Shown here piece after piece: positions 1 through 8,798 of a stretch of DNA of 64,000 nucleotides; positions within the stretch are counted from its first letter, which is position 1, and every line of letters begins with the position of its first letter. The stretch comes from Lysobacter firmicutimachus (GTDB taxonomy: Bacteria; Pseudomonadota; Gammaproteobacteria; Xanthomonadales; Xanthomonadaceae): NCBI RefSeq assembly GCF_037027445.1, contig NZ_JBANDL010000002.1, positions 4,782,001 to 4,846,000 on the forward strand, given 5' to 3'. The position numbers and the translations under genes were made by a program. Below the pieces are notes generated by a model. It worked only from the letters and a program-made list of their open reading frames with translations, was not told the DNA's origin and searched no databases.

Positions 1-1
1 G

Positions 2-1456
2 GATGCTGCCGTCCTGCTCAAGGACTACGTCGGCAAGGCCGCGGTCGCGGCCGGCGAGCATTTCGATCCGACTCCGGCCAACATCCAGGCGCGCACCGAA
101 ACCGTGGTCATCGACACCGGCGGCGGGCGCTCGCTCAAGCTCGCCCTGCTGCCGAAAAAGACCCGCGGCGGCACGGTCAGCGTCACCGCCTCGTTCAATT
201 TCGGCAACGTCGACGCGCTCAAAGGCCGCGAAGTCGCCGGCAGCGTCGCCGGCGCGCTGATGATGCGCGGCGCGCAAGGCCTGAGCCGCGAGCAGATCGA
301 CCAGCGCTTCGATGCGCTCAAGACCGCCGCGCGCGTCGGCGGCAGCCTGCAGTCGGCGCGCATCGACCTGACCACCCGCCGCGAACAACTCGCCGACGCG
401 CTGTCCCTGGCGGCGCAGGTGCTGCGCACGCCGACCTATCCCGATGCCGAATTCGAGCAGTACCGGCTGCAGGCGATCACCGGCATGGAAGCCTCGCGCC
501 AGGAGCCCGGCAGCATCGCCGGCCTGGCCCTGGCCAAGCACTTCGACCCGTGGCCGGCCGGGCATCCGTTGCGCGCGCTGAGCCTGGACGAATCGCTGGC
601 CGCGCTCAAAGCGCTCAAGCTCGCCGACGTGCGCGCCTTCCACCGCGACTTCTACGGCACGGCCGAAGGCCAGATCAGCGTGGTCGGCGATTTCGACCCG
701 GTCGCGCTCAAGCGCCAGTTGCAAAGCCTGTTCGCCGATTGGCGCGCGCCGCAGGCGTTCGCGCCGATCGCCACAAGTTACACCGCGGTCGCCGCCGAAC
801 AGCGCCGCTTCGAAACCCCGGACAAGCCCAACGGCGTGTTGCTGGCGCGCGCCAACCTCTCGCTGAAGGACACCGATCCCGACTACCCGGCCCTGGTCGC
901 AGCCAACTACATCCTCGGCGGCGGCACGATCAAGTCGCGCCTGGGCGACCGCATCCGCCAGCGCGACGGCCTCAGTTACGGAGTCGGCAGCGACATCGAC
1001 GCCGACACCAGCCGCGACGGCCGCGACGACGCCGGCAACTGGTCGGTGGAGGCGATCGCCGCGCCGGAGAACCTGGACAAGGTCGAACGCGCCATGCGCG
1101 AGGAAATCGACCGCCTGCTGCGCGACGGCGTGCAGGCCGACGAATTGCGCGATGCGGTGTCCGGCCTGCTGACCCAGCGCGAACAGGCGCGCGCCTCCGA
1201 CGCCGCCATCGCCGCGGGGCTGGCCGGCAATCTGTTCTACGGCCGTACCATGCAGTTCTCCGCCGACTTCGACGCCGCGCTCAAGGCGCTGACCGTCGAT
1301 CAGGTCAACGCCGCGATCCGCAAGCACCTCAAGCCGGACCAGCTCAGCGTCTACCTGGCCGGCGATTTCGCCGCCGCGGCCAAAGGCGGCTCGCCGGCGA
1401 AGGCTCCGGCCACGGGGGCGGCATCCGCGGCCGGCGATGCCGGCGCGGGCCAGTAA
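2..1456 (+). CDS. M16 family zinc peptidase, C-terminal part (5' end outside window)
   Basis: The reading frame is open from the first bases of the window and runs 484 codons to a TAA, so only the C-terminal part of a longer protein is present. The sequence has the pattern of the inactive M16C half-barrels of pitrilysin/insulinase peptidases: a central stretch on a glycine-rich turn followed by 'SRLGDRIRQRDGLSYGVGS' (about residues 311-329 of the visible part), which is the R/Y substrate-binding motif of the M16 C-terminal domain. The catalytic HxxEH motif must lie upstream of the window. The tail after about residue 460 is low-complexity Ala/Gly/Pro. It converges on ubiB. A second, complete M16 peptidase lies at 21394-24255, so this genome has at least two. 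Family assignment is firm; substrate unknown. Confidence 0.85.
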   Translation, partial: DAAVLLKDYVGKAAVAAGEHFDPTPANIQARTETVVIDTGGGRSLKLALLPKKTRGGTVSVTASFNFGNVDALKGREVAGSVAGALMMRGAQGLSREQIDQRFDALKTAARVGGSLQSARIDLTTRREQLADALSLAAQVLRTPTYPDAEFEQYRLQAITGMEASRQEPGSIAGLALAKHFDPWPAGHPLRALSLDESLAALKALKLADVRAFHRDFYGTAEGQISVVGDFDPVALKRQLQSLFADWRAPQAFAPIATSYTAVAAEQRRFETPDKPNGVLLARANLSLKDTDPDYPALVAANYILGGGTIKSRLGDRIRQRDGLSYGVGSDIDADTSRDGRDDAGNWSVEAIAAPENLDKVERAMREEIDRLLRDGVQADELRDAVSGLLTQREQARASDAAIAAGLAGNLFYGRTMQFSADFDAALKALTVDQVNAAIRKHLKPDQLSVYLAGDFAAAAKGGSPAKAPATGAASAAGDAGAGQ

Positions 1457-1656
1457 GCGCGGCCGGACGCCGACAGGCCGTGCCGGGTGGCCGGCGGATG
1501 CGCGCTCGGCTACGGACGCTCGCGCCGCGGCCGGCGAGCTCGCAGTCGCGGCTCGCGCCGCTCCTACCCCGCGCGCATCGTCGTCCGCACCCGCTCTATA
1601 GCTTCCCTTTGAAAAGGAAGCGGAGGGATTCAGGTTGCCGTTGCTGCTGCCGCGCC
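1457..1656. repeat. Intergenic region between convergent genes with one REP-like half-element
   Basis: This 200-bp gap separates the convergent M16 peptidase and ubiB genes. Positions 1545-1567 carry GTCGCGGCTCGCGCCGCTCC plus TAC, one arm of the REP-like element that recurs near 19.1-19.4, 54.0-54.2 and 56.7-56.9 kb. Positions 1601-1621 form a short hairpin (GCTTCC / GGAAGC) that could stop transcription from either side, although no clear T-tract follows. No gene is visible. Confidence 0.5.
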
Positions 1657-3327
1657 CTACCCGCCGCGCGGCCGCCGCGGCCATGCCGCCAGCAGGGCCC
1701 ACAGGCCGCCCAGTCCGGCGATCCAGGACGAGGCCGGGATCGACCAGAACCTCGGCCCGCCGGACTCCATGCCGTACAGCACCGCCGCCACGATTAGCAG
1801 GCCGGTGCCGAGAATCGCCGACACCGTGCGCCGCACCGCATCCTGGATGCTGCGGTTGAGATCGATGATGTCCTGCGAGCGCATCTTCAGCTCGTGCTCG
1901 CCCGAGACCTGCTGGTTCAACCAGGTGTGCAGCAGCCGCGGCATTTCCGGCGCGCGCGTGACCAGCTCCGGCAGGCGCTTGCGGAACTCGCCGGCCAACC
2001 GCTGCGGGCTGTAGCGCTCCAGCAGGATGCGCTGCAGCACCGGCCGCGCCACCGCCCAGATGTCGAGCTTGGGATCGAGCAGGCGGCCGACGCCTTCGAT
2101 GTTGAGCAGGGTCTTCTGCAGCAGGATCAGCTGCGGCTGCAGGGTCAGTTCGTAGCGCTGCGCGGTGCGGAACAGCTTGACCAGCACCTCGGCCAGCGAG
2201 ATCTCGCTCAGCGGCCGGGTGAAGTACGGCTCGCACACCGCGCGCGTGGCGGCCTCGAGCTCGTCGATGCGCATGTGCGCCGGAATCCAGCCGGCCTGCA
2301 CATGCAGCTCGGCGATGCGGCGGTAGTCGCGGTTGAAGATCGCCATGAAGTTCTCGGCGAGGTAGTACTGATCCTCGTCCGACAACTGGCCCATGATGCC
2401 GAAGTCCAGGGCGATGAAGCGCGGATTGCTGCGCCGCGCGGGATCGCTGTCGACCCAGATGTTGCCGGCGTGCGCGTCGGCGTGGAAGAAATTGTCGCGG
2501 AACACCTGGGTGTAGAACACCCGCACGCCCTTGGCGGCCAGCGCCCGGCGGTCGATGCCGGCGGCGTCGAGCGCGGCGATGTCGTCGGAAGGAATGCCGT
2601 ACACCCGCTCCAGGGTCAGCGCGCGCTCGCTGGTGTGCGACCAGATCACCTCGGGCACGTACATGTCGTCGCTGTCGGCCCAGAACCGGCGCAGCACGCT
2701 GGCGTTGGCGCCCTCGCGCTGCAGGTCCAGTTCGGCGGCGAGGGTGCTTTCGATCTCGGCCACCACCGCGCGCGGGCGGATCTTGTCGGCCTTGGGATGG
2801 GCGCGCTCGACCAGCGCGGCCAGCGCCTTGAGCAGGGCGATGTCGCCCGCGATCTTGCCCTCGATGTCGGGGCGCAGCACCTTGACCACGACCTCGCGCC
2901 CGCCGTGCAGGCGCGCGGCGTGGACCTGGGCGATCGACGCCGAGGCCAGCGGCTCGATATCGAAGGAGTCGAAGGCCTCGTCGATGCGCCGCTCCAGCGC
3001 CGCCTCGACGATCCTGCGAGCGGTCTCGCCGTCGAACGGCGCGACCCGGTCCTGCAGCAGGGCCAGCTCGATCGCGATGTCCGGCGGCACCAGGTCGCGG
3101 CGGGTGGAGAGGATCTGGCCGAACTTGACGAAGATCGGCCCCAGTTCCTGCAACGCCAGGCGCAGGCGCGCGCCGCGCGACATCGCCGCGACCTCGGCCG
3201 AGGCGCGCGGCACGAACGGCCGCGCCAGCTTGAGCCAACGCTCGAACGGAGTGTCGTCGAGCAGCGCGTCCAGACGATAGCGCAGCAGCACGCGGCCGAT
3301 GCGCCAGGCGCGGGCGGCCGACCTCAT
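1657..3327 (-). CDS. ubiB: UbiB, ABC1-family atypical kinase for ubiquinone biosynthesis
   Basis: The 556-residue product is a full-length UbiB (family about 540-560). The KxGQ motif that defines the ABC1/ADCK kinases is at residues 68-71 (KFGQ), followed by the invariant 'STRRDLVP' stretch; an Ala-rich '[10 protein letters not shown]' nucleotide loop and a DFG motif (DFGIMGQLS) follow. Two hydrophobic helices at about 505-545 anchor it in the inner membrane. UbiB acts with the Ubi complex to make coenzyme Q, probably as an ATPase that handles lipid precursors. It overlaps the end of ubiJ by 4 bp, so the two are translationally coupled. ubiE, usually just upstream of ubiJ, is not here; oleD holds that place. 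Confidence 0.95.
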   Translation of the reverse strand: MRSAARAWRIGRVLLRYRLDALLDDTPFERWLKLARPFVPRASAEVAAMSRGARLRLALQELGPIFVKFGQILSTRRDLVPPDIAIELALLQDRVAPFDGETARRIVEAALERRIDEAFDSFDIEPLASASIAQVHAARLHGGREVVVKVLRPDIEGKIAGDIALLKALAALVERAHPKADKIRPRAVVAEIESTLAAELDLQREGANASVLRRFWADSDDMYVPEVIWSHTSERALTLERVYGIPSDDIAALDAAGIDRRALAAKGVRVFYTQVFRDNFFHADAHAGNIWVDSDPARRSNPRFIALDFGIMGQLSDEDQYYLAENFMAIFNRDYRRIAELHVQAGWIPAHMRIDELEAATRAVCEPYFTRPLSEISLAEVLVKLFRTAQRYELTLQPQLILLQKTLLNIEGVGRLLDPKLDIWAVARPVLQRILLERYSPQRLAGEFRKRLPELVTRAPEMPRLLHTWLNQQVSGEHELKMRSQDIIDLNRSIQDAVRRTVSAILGTGLLIVAAVLYGMESGGPRFWSIPASSWIAGLGGLWALLAAWPRRPRGG

Positions 3328-3983
3328 GCGCGCCGCCCGGCGCGGTCGCGCAGGCGCGCCACGCGCGCAGCCAGGCGCTCGACGTCGTCGCGCACCGCGT
3401 CGACGTCGTCGTGGAAGGCGTTGAGTTCGTCGCGCGGCACCACGTCGCGCGATTCCTCGGTCACGTACTCGGCGACGTTGCCGGCCAGCGCGCCGGCGGC
3501 GCCGCGAGCGTGGCGCAGAGCCGCGGCGATGGTGTCGGCGATCTGCACCCCGAGCACTTCGCCGAAGGCCGCGGCGAAGGGTTGGCGCCAGTCCGGATCG
3601 AAACGCTCGGCCAGCCGCTGCAGGCGCCGGGCCAGATCGGCATCGCCTTCGATGCGCAGCTGCCCGACCGGCGCGGCGCGCTCGTTGCGCGCTGCGCCGA
3701 GCAGGTTCGGCAATTGCGACAGGATCGCGCCCAGGGTGCTGCGCACGGCCAGATCGGGCTCGTCGCTGCTGCGCACCGGGCCCACTTCGAGCCGGTCGCC
3801 GGCGACCAGGATCCGCATCGCCAGCGACGGCGAGGCCAGGTGCAGGGCGATGCTGCGTCCGTCGAGCGCGCGCAGGCCGTCGCGGGTGTCGGGGTCGAGC
3901 GCCAGGGCGCGGTTCAGCGCGGCTTCGAGGGCGCGCCCGGCCAAGGGCTTGAGCGCATCCAGGGGCGAGGCGGAGTCGGTCAT
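3324..3983 (-). CDS. ubiJ: UbiJ, SCP2-domain ubiquinone biosynthesis accessory factor
   Basis: This 219-residue protein has the UbiJ layout: an N-terminal SCP2/sterol-carrier-like lipid-binding domain (about residues 15-110, starting '[20 protein letters not shown]' and containing a '[16 protein letters not shown]' helix), a central amphipathic part and a C-terminal coiled coil rich in Arg and Asp (170-219). UbiJ binds lipid and is a scaffold of the soluble ubiquinone-synthesis complex. Its position just before ubiB, with overlapping stop and start, is the family's usual arrangement and supports the call. Note the gap of 34 bp to the end of oleD, on the same strand. Confidence 0.9.
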   Translation of the reverse strand: MTDSASPLDALKPLAGRALEAALNRALALDPDTRDGLRALDGRSIALHLASPSLAMRILVAGDRLEVGPVRSSDEPDLAVRSTLGAILSQLPNLLGAARNERAAPVGQLRIEGDADLARRLQRLAERFDPDWRQPFAAAFGEVLGVQIADTIAAALRHARGAAGALAGNVAEYVTEESRDVVPRDELNAFHDDVDAVRDDVERLAARVARLRDRAGRRA

Positions 3984-4017
3984 GCGGCCATTCTAGCCGG
4001 CTCGCCGCAAGCGGCCG

Positions 4018-5025
4018 TCAGGGGCGGCCCGAAGCCGCCAGATGATGCGCACGCACCCGCTCCAGCCCCTCGTCGAAACCGACCCGGGGGACATAGCCGA
4101 AATCGCGCCGCGCCGGGCCCATGTCGTACCAGTGCACGGTCGACAGCTGTTCGGCCAGGAACCGGGTCATCGGCGGCTCGCCCTTGAGCGGCAACAGCGT
4201 CCACAGCCCTTCGCAGACCGCGCCGATGAGGTAGGCGGCGCGGAACGGCAGGGTCTTGTCGACCTGCGGCGCGCCGACCGCGCCGAGCAGGCCGTTGACC
4301 GTCTCGCGCACCGTGCGCGGGTCGCCGTTGCTGATGAAATAAGCCTTGCCGGCGCAGGCCGCGCCGGGGGCGAGGTGTTCGAAGGCGTCGAAATGCGCCT
4401 GCGCCGCATTGTCGATGTAGGTCGTGTCCATGCGGTTGTAGCCGCCGCCGACGAAGCGCAGGCGGCCCCGGCGCGCGCGTTCGACCAGGCGCGGCAGCAA
4501 TTGATTGTCGCCCACGCCCCAGATCAGGCGCGGGCGCAACGCCACGGTCGCCAGGTCCGGACCATTCGCGGCCAGCACCGCTTTCTCGGCGACGGTCTTG
4601 GTGGTGGCGTAGGCGGCCTTGAAGCCTTCGCCGTAGGGCACGGTCTCGGCGGTGCCGCCTTCGACCGGGTGGGTCGCGCGGTGGGTCACGCTGGGCGTGG
4701 AGGTGTAGACCAGCCGGCCGATGCGGTGCGCGCGGCAGGCGTCGATCACGTTCTGGGTGCCGACCACGTTGGCCTGGTGGTAGCTCTGGTAGCTGCCCCA
4801 GGCACCGGCCTTGGCGGCATTGTGGAAGACCGCCTCGCAACCGCTGGCGGCGGCGATCACCGCCTCGCGGTCGGCGAGGTCGCCCTGCACCTGGGTCACG
4901 CCGATCTCGTCCAGCGCCGGATAGCGGCCGCGGTTGAAGCTGACCACCTCGTGGCCGCGCGCGACCAAACCGCGACACAGGGCCTGGCCGAGAAAACCGC
5001 CGCCGCCGGTGACCAGGATCTTCAT
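4018..5025 (-). CDS. oleD: OleD, NAD(P)H-dependent beta-keto acid reductase of olefin biosynthesis
   Basis: The 335-residue protein is an extended short-chain dehydrogenase of the 3-beta-HSD/sterol-dehydrogenase type. It opens with the Rossmann glycine motif ([16 protein letters not shown]) and carries the YxxxK pair in '[16 protein letters not shown]' (Tyr-x3-Lys) preceded by the serine in 'YTSTPSV'. I took the ATG at 5025 because the Rossmann motif starts there and GGAAG lies upstream; the frame remains open further upstream but that part has no homology sense. OleD reduces the beta-keto acid released by OleA to a beta-hydroxy acid, the substrate of OleC. Its place next to oleC and oleB, with oleA on the same strand, makes the ole assignment secure rather than a generic epimerase. 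Confidence 0.9.
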   Translation of the reverse strand: MKILVTGGGGFLGQALCRGLVARGHEVVSFNRGRYPALDEIGVTQVQGDLADREAVIAAASGCEAVFHNAAKAGAWGSYQSYHQANVVGTQNVIDACRAHRIGRLVYTSTPSVTHRATHPVEGGTAETVPYGEGFKAAYATTKTVAEKAVLAANGPDLATVALRPRLIWGVGDNQLLPRLVERARRGRLRFVGGGYNRMDTTYIDNAAQAHFDAFEHLAPGAACAGKAYFISNGDPRTVRETVNGLLGAVGAPQVDKTLPFRAAYLIGAVCEGLWTLLPLKGEPPMTRFLAEQLSTVHWYDMGPARRDFGYVPRVGFDEGLERVRAHHLAASGRP

Positions 5026-5353
5026 CGTCGAAAACTTCCGTGAAAGCGCAGCGCGCGGCTGCGGAGAGGCTTGCGCATGATAGGCCGCGTGGATGGGCTT
5101 GGCACGGACGGCAGCCGGGAACGCTTTGCGCCCGCCACGAAGGCGACAGCAGCAAGAGCAAATCCCTACGCCCGCCGCACGGCCTTCCCCCCCCTCAGTC
5201 AAAAGGGCAACCGCAGTTCACGACTCAGGGAAGGCGGCTCACGCTACCCGGTTGCGGCGACGACGTCCGGCTCCTGGCTCCTGGCTCCCGACTCCCGACT
5301 CGCGACTCCCGAACGCGCCACCCTGCGTCGTTTCGACGCAGCCCGCGGGCTTG
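5026..5353. repeat. oleC-oleD intergenic gap with low-complexity CTC-rich repeat
   Basis: This 328-bp gap between oleC and oleD holds no convincing gene. Positions 5268-5311 are a degenerate tandem array of CTCCTGG and CTCCCGA heptamer-like units, very like the ACTCCCC array after oleA at 19423-19500. It may contain a separate promoter for oleD, but I can identify none with confidence. Confidence 0.5.
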
Positions 5354-7024
5354 TCAGCCCGGCGCCGCCTGCGCGGCGAGCTTCTCGCGGCCGATCTTGG
5401 CGTTGTGGCGGATATCGACCGGGAACCCCGGGTGGAAGCGGATCCGCTCGATCCCGGCGGTATGCGCGAACTGCGCGCCGATCGCGCGCAACTCGCCGGC
5501 GATGCGCTCGCACTCCGCCGACGGCGTACGCGGATCGTGCAGTTCCACCCACAGCAACGGCTGCTGCGCGCCGAACGCGCCGGTGCCGACCAGGGCGGTG
5601 CGGCGCACCTTGGGATGGGTGTTGAACACCGGTTCGACCTGCTCGGTGTACAGCGGGCCGTGCGCGGTCTCGACCCGGTGGGTCTTGCGCCCGCAAAACC
5701 AAAGCCGCCCTTCCTCGTCGAGATAGCCGACATCGCCCATGCGATGGACGATGCGCTCGACGCCGTCGCGGACCTCGCGGATCTTGGCCGACCGGGTCGC
5801 GGCATCGCGGCGGAAATAGCTGTCGGTCGCGGTCGGCCCGGCGACGGTGATCTCGCCGACCGCGCCGGCCGGCAGCACCCAGTCGTCCGACCATTGCTCG
5901 ATCGGCGCATCGTCGATGCGGATGATCCGCACCTCGTTGCGCGGCACCGGCCGGCCGACGCAGGTACCGGCGCCGCGCTCGGTCGCGGCGCGGGTGGATT
6001 GCAGCTCGCGGCCTTCGATCACCGCCACCGGCAAACATTCGGTGGCGCCGTACGGAGTCCAGAACTGAGCATCGCGCGGCAGCAGTTCGCGCAGCGCGGC
6101 GACCGTGTCGGGCGGCACCGGCGCGCCGGCCGACGTGACCCGCTTCACCCCCGGCAAGGGCTGGCCATGGCGCGCCAGCACCGCCATCAATGCCGGCGAA
6201 CCGAACAACTGGTCGACGCCGAAGCGATGGATCGCATCGAGCAGCTTGACCGGATCGGCCTGCGCCGGCCGGGTCGGGTCCATGTCGGGAATGATCGAGG
6301 TCAGCCCCAACGCCGGGTCGAACAGCGCGAACGGCGGGAACGTCGGCAAATCGACGCCGCCCGGCATCAGGCCGAAGGCCTCGCCCATCATTTCGATCTG
6401 GGCGACGAAATGCCGGTGCCGGAACACCACGCCCTTGGGCACGCCGGTCGAGCCGCTGGTGAACACCACGGCGGCGACCTCGTCGGCCCGGGTGTCGGCC
6501 AGTTGCGAAGCCGCGCCGGCGCCGGCGCGCTCGATCCGCTGCAGCGTGTCGTCGGCCAGGAACGCATAGCGCCCGGTGGTGATGCGAATCCGCGCCGACT
6601 TGGCCCAGCCCAGCACCACCCGCGCGATATGCGCCAGCGGAATGCCGATGAAGGCCTCCGGCGCGGCCTCGTCCAGGCACTGGCGCAGCGCGCGCTTGTC
6701 GATGCCCGGGTCGATCAGCACCGGCACCGCACCGAGCTTGAACAGCGCGAACATCAGCAGGAAGAACTCCGGCGACGGCCGCACCATCACCGCGGTGCGG
6801 GTGCCGCGGACGATGCCGCGCGCGGCCAGGCCGGCGGCGATCGCGTCGCTGCGCCGGTCCAGCTCGCCGTAGCTCAGGGCGACATCGTAAGCGGCCAGAC
6901 CGTCGGCGCGGCGCGTGCCGGGGCAGCGCATGGCGATGCGCTCGGGCGACTGCGCGGCCAGCGCCGGCAGCGCCGAGGCGATGTTGCAGCGTTCGCCTTG
7001 CGCGGCGGAGGCATCAGGGCTCAT
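5354..7024 (-). CDS. oleC: OleC, beta-lactone synthetase (acyl-adenylate superfamily)
   Basis: The 556-residue protein belongs to the ANL (AMP-ligase) superfamily. The P-loop-like A3 motif is 'VFTSGSTGVPKG' (about 190-201), the A5 motif is 'TPYGATECLP', and the A7/A8 region ends in 'RMGDVGYLDEEGRLWFCGRK'. OleC proteins use ATP to close a beta-hydroxy acid into a cis-beta-lactone; family members named AMP-ligases in databases do this when encoded with OleA, B and D. The start at 7024 lies only 4 bp after the oleB stop, so oleB and oleC form an operon. The C-terminal lysine region ('NAKIGREKLA') is present, so the enzyme looks complete. Confidence 0.92.
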   Translation of the reverse strand: MSPDASAAQGERCNIASALPALAAQSPERIAMRCPGTRRADGLAAYDVALSYGELDRRSDAIAAGLAARGIVRGTRTAVMVRPSPEFFLLMFALFKLGAVPVLIDPGIDKRALRQCLDEAAPEAFIGIPLAHIARVVLGWAKSARIRITTGRYAFLADDTLQRIERAGAGAASQLADTRADEVAAVVFTSGSTGVPKGVVFRHRHFVAQIEMMGEAFGLMPGGVDLPTFPPFALFDPALGLTSIIPDMDPTRPAQADPVKLLDAIHRFGVDQLFGSPALMAVLARHGQPLPGVKRVTSAGAPVPPDTVAALRELLPRDAQFWTPYGATECLPVAVIEGRELQSTRAATERGAGTCVGRPVPRNEVRIIRIDDAPIEQWSDDWVLPAGAVGEITVAGPTATDSYFRRDAATRSAKIREVRDGVERIVHRMGDVGYLDEEGRLWFCGRKTHRVETAHGPLYTEQVEPVFNTHPKVRRTALVGTGAFGAQQPLLWVELHDPRTPSAECERIAGELRAIGAQFAHTAGIERIRFHPGFPVDIRHNAKIGREKLAAQAAPG

Positions 7025-7028
7025 CGGC

Positions 7029-7931
7029 TCAGCCCAGCCGGTGGCGGTCGAGGAAGGCGCGCATTTCCGGCACCAGCAGCGCCGCCTTGTCTTCCAGCAC
7101 GTAATGGCCGGCGTCCTCGAAGGCGCGCACCTGCGCCTGCGGCAGCGCGTCGGTGAAGCCCTTGAGGAAGTGATGGTCGAACACGAAATCGCGCAGGCCC
7201 CAGCCGATGAAGGCCGGGCGGTCGGCGTACTGCGGCAGCTTGGCCGCCATCGCCTGCACCAGCGGCCAGGCCTTGTCGCCCTCGCCGAGCGGGATGTCCT
7301 GGACGAAGCGCGAGGTGGCGATGCGGTTCGCCCAAGAATCGTATGGAGCCAGGTAGGCGCGGCGCACCTCGGCCGGCATCGGCGTGGCCACGCCCAGGCG
7401 CGCGGCGCCGCCGGCGAAAGCGTTGAGGCCGCGGATCAGGCCGGTGCCCAGGGCCGAATCGCGGCCCAGGCGCAGGCGCTTGGGCAGCGGCTTGGCCGCC
7501 GGCAACGGGAACGCGCCGGTGTTGGTGACGATCAGGCGCTGGATCTGCTCGCCGTGCTTGAGCCCCCAGCCGAAGCCGATGCCGCCGCCCCAGTCGTGCA
7601 CCGCCAGGCTCATCGGCCCGGTCACGCCCAGGTGCTGCAACAGCCGCTCGACGTCGTCGACCCGCGACTGCAGGGTGTATTCGTAGCGCTCGTCGCCGGG
7701 TTTGTCCGACAGGCCCATGCCGACATGGTCGGGGACGATGCAGCGATAGCGGTCGCGCAGGCCCAGCACCAGCTTGCGCCAGTAATAGCTCCACGACGGG
7801 TTGCCATGCAGCATCACCACGACCTCGCCGTCGCGCGGGCCTTCGTCGAGATAGCTCATCGCGATCCCGGGGCGGACTTCGAAGCGCTGCGGCTGGAACG
7901 GGTAGTCGGGGAAACTGCGGCTGGACGTCAT
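7029..7931 (-). CDS. oleB: OleB, beta-lactone decarboxylase (alpha/beta hydrolase)
   Basis: This 300-residue alpha/beta hydrolase has the haloalkane-dehalogenase-like layout: oxyanion motif 'LHGNPSWSYYW' (41-51), nucleophile elbow 'VHDWGG' with Asp113, and a C-terminal catalytic His in 'FEDAGHYVLED'. An aspartate nucleophile rather than serine is typical of OleB. OleB removes CO2 from the cis-beta-lactone made by OleC, giving a long-chain cis-olefin. It is followed at once by oleC. A plain reading would call it a haloalkane dehalogenase, but the neighbours decide the function. The 156 bp upstream (7932-8087) is GC-rich and shows no gene. Confidence 0.9.
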   Translation of the reverse strand: MTSSRSFPDYPFQPQRFEVRPGIAMSYLDEGPRDGEVVVMLHGNPSWSYYWRKLVLGLRDRYRCIVPDHVGMGLSDKPGDERYEYTLQSRVDDVERLLQHLGVTGPMSLAVHDWGGGIGFGWGLKHGEQIQRLIVTNTGAFPLPAAKPLPKRLRLGRDSALGTGLIRGLNAFAGGAARLGVATPMPAEVRRAYLAPYDSWANRIATSRFVQDIPLGEGDKAWPLVQAMAAKLPQYADRPAFIGWGLRDFVFDHHFLKGFTDALPQAQVRAFEDAGHYVLEDKAALLVPEMRAFLDRHRLG

Positions 7932-8087
7932 CGGCGGCTCGTGGACGGCGCGCGGCGGGCGCGGCCTGGGCGGACAGGGGCGCCATTATCGGCTGCCGGG
8001 GGCCGATGGGGAATTTTCCGGGCCGCGCGGCCCGATCGGGGCCCCCGGCCGCTCCCGCCGGGCCGTTCGCCGCCGCTCCGGCCAGGC

Positions 8088-8789
8088 TCAGGCCGGTGCC
8101 GCCTCCGGCGCGAACTTGCGCCACAGGGCTTCGAACTGGCCGACGAAGCAGCGCAGCAGGTTGGCGTCGTCGGTGACCACCAAGTTCTCCTCGTTGCTGG
8201 CGGTGGCGCTGCGGGTCCAGTTGAAGCTGCCGTTGGCCAGCACCCGGCCGTCGAACACGGCGAACTTGTGGTGCATGTGGAACGGGCTGTCGTCGATCCG
8301 CACCGGCACGCCGAGCTCGCGCAGGCGCAACACATCGCTGCCTTCGTCGAACTTCTTGTCGTTGTCGCTGAGCACGCGCACGGCGATGCCGCGCCGGTGG
8401 CAGACGACGATCTCCTCGGCCAGGCGGTCGTCGGAAATGGTGTAGACGCAGATGTCGAGGCTGCGCTTCGCGCCGCGGCACAGCTCGCGCAGTTTGCGCA
8501 GGCACGCGTCGCCGGGCGCGAAGTAGGCGCTGGACACGGTCGCGGGCGCGGCCGCGACCACGTCCAGGGTCTTGACCACCTGTTCCAGCCAGCGCAACGC
8601 GTCGAGCGTGCGCGCCGGTTCGGCCAGCATCAACTCGCGCGACATGGCGAAGGCGCGGTTGCGCAGGTAGCGCACCCGGTCGGCGGCCAGGCCGGCGCCG
8701 AGTTCGCGCAGTTCGAACTTTTCCTCGTTGTCGAGCTGGGCGTCGGCGATGCTGTCGCGCAAGGCCTGGTCGAGTCGGGCGAAGTCCAT
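8088..8789 (-). CDS. Single-HKD phospholipase-D-like protein (putative nuclease) with TerB-like N-terminus
   Basis: The 233-residue protein has one HKD motif, 'HHKFAVFDGRVLANGSFNW' (about 168-186, H-x-K-x4-D ... GS-x-N), so it would act as a dimer like bacterial Nuc and mitochondrial Zucchini. The first ~70 residues are acidic and helical and resemble the small TerB-like proteins, such as the one at 18751-18996. It starts 9 bp after the giant AAA+ ATPase ends, so it is almost surely co-transcribed with it. No signal peptide is visible, suggesting a cytosolic nuclease or lipid hydrolase acting with the ATPase and flotillin. The chemistry (DNA, RNA or phospholipid) cannot be told from the sequence. 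Confidence 0.8.
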   Translation of the reverse strand: MDFARLDQALRDSIADAQLDNEEKFELRELGAGLAADRVRYLRNRAFAMSRELMLAEPARTLDALRWLEQVVKTLDVVAAAPATVSSAYFAPGDACLRKLRELCRGAKRSLDICVYTISDDRLAEEIVVCHRRGIAVRVLSDNDKKFDEGSDVLRLRELGVPVRIDDSPFHMHHKFAVFDGRVLANGSFNWTRSATASNEENLVVTDDANLLRCFVGQFEALWRKFAPEAAPA

Positions 8790-8798
8790 GCTCGGTCC

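Noticed and set aside
7029..7931. Haloalkane dehalogenase
   Set aside because: The fold is the same, but the immediate link to oleC and oleD and the presence of oleA make OleB the sensible call.
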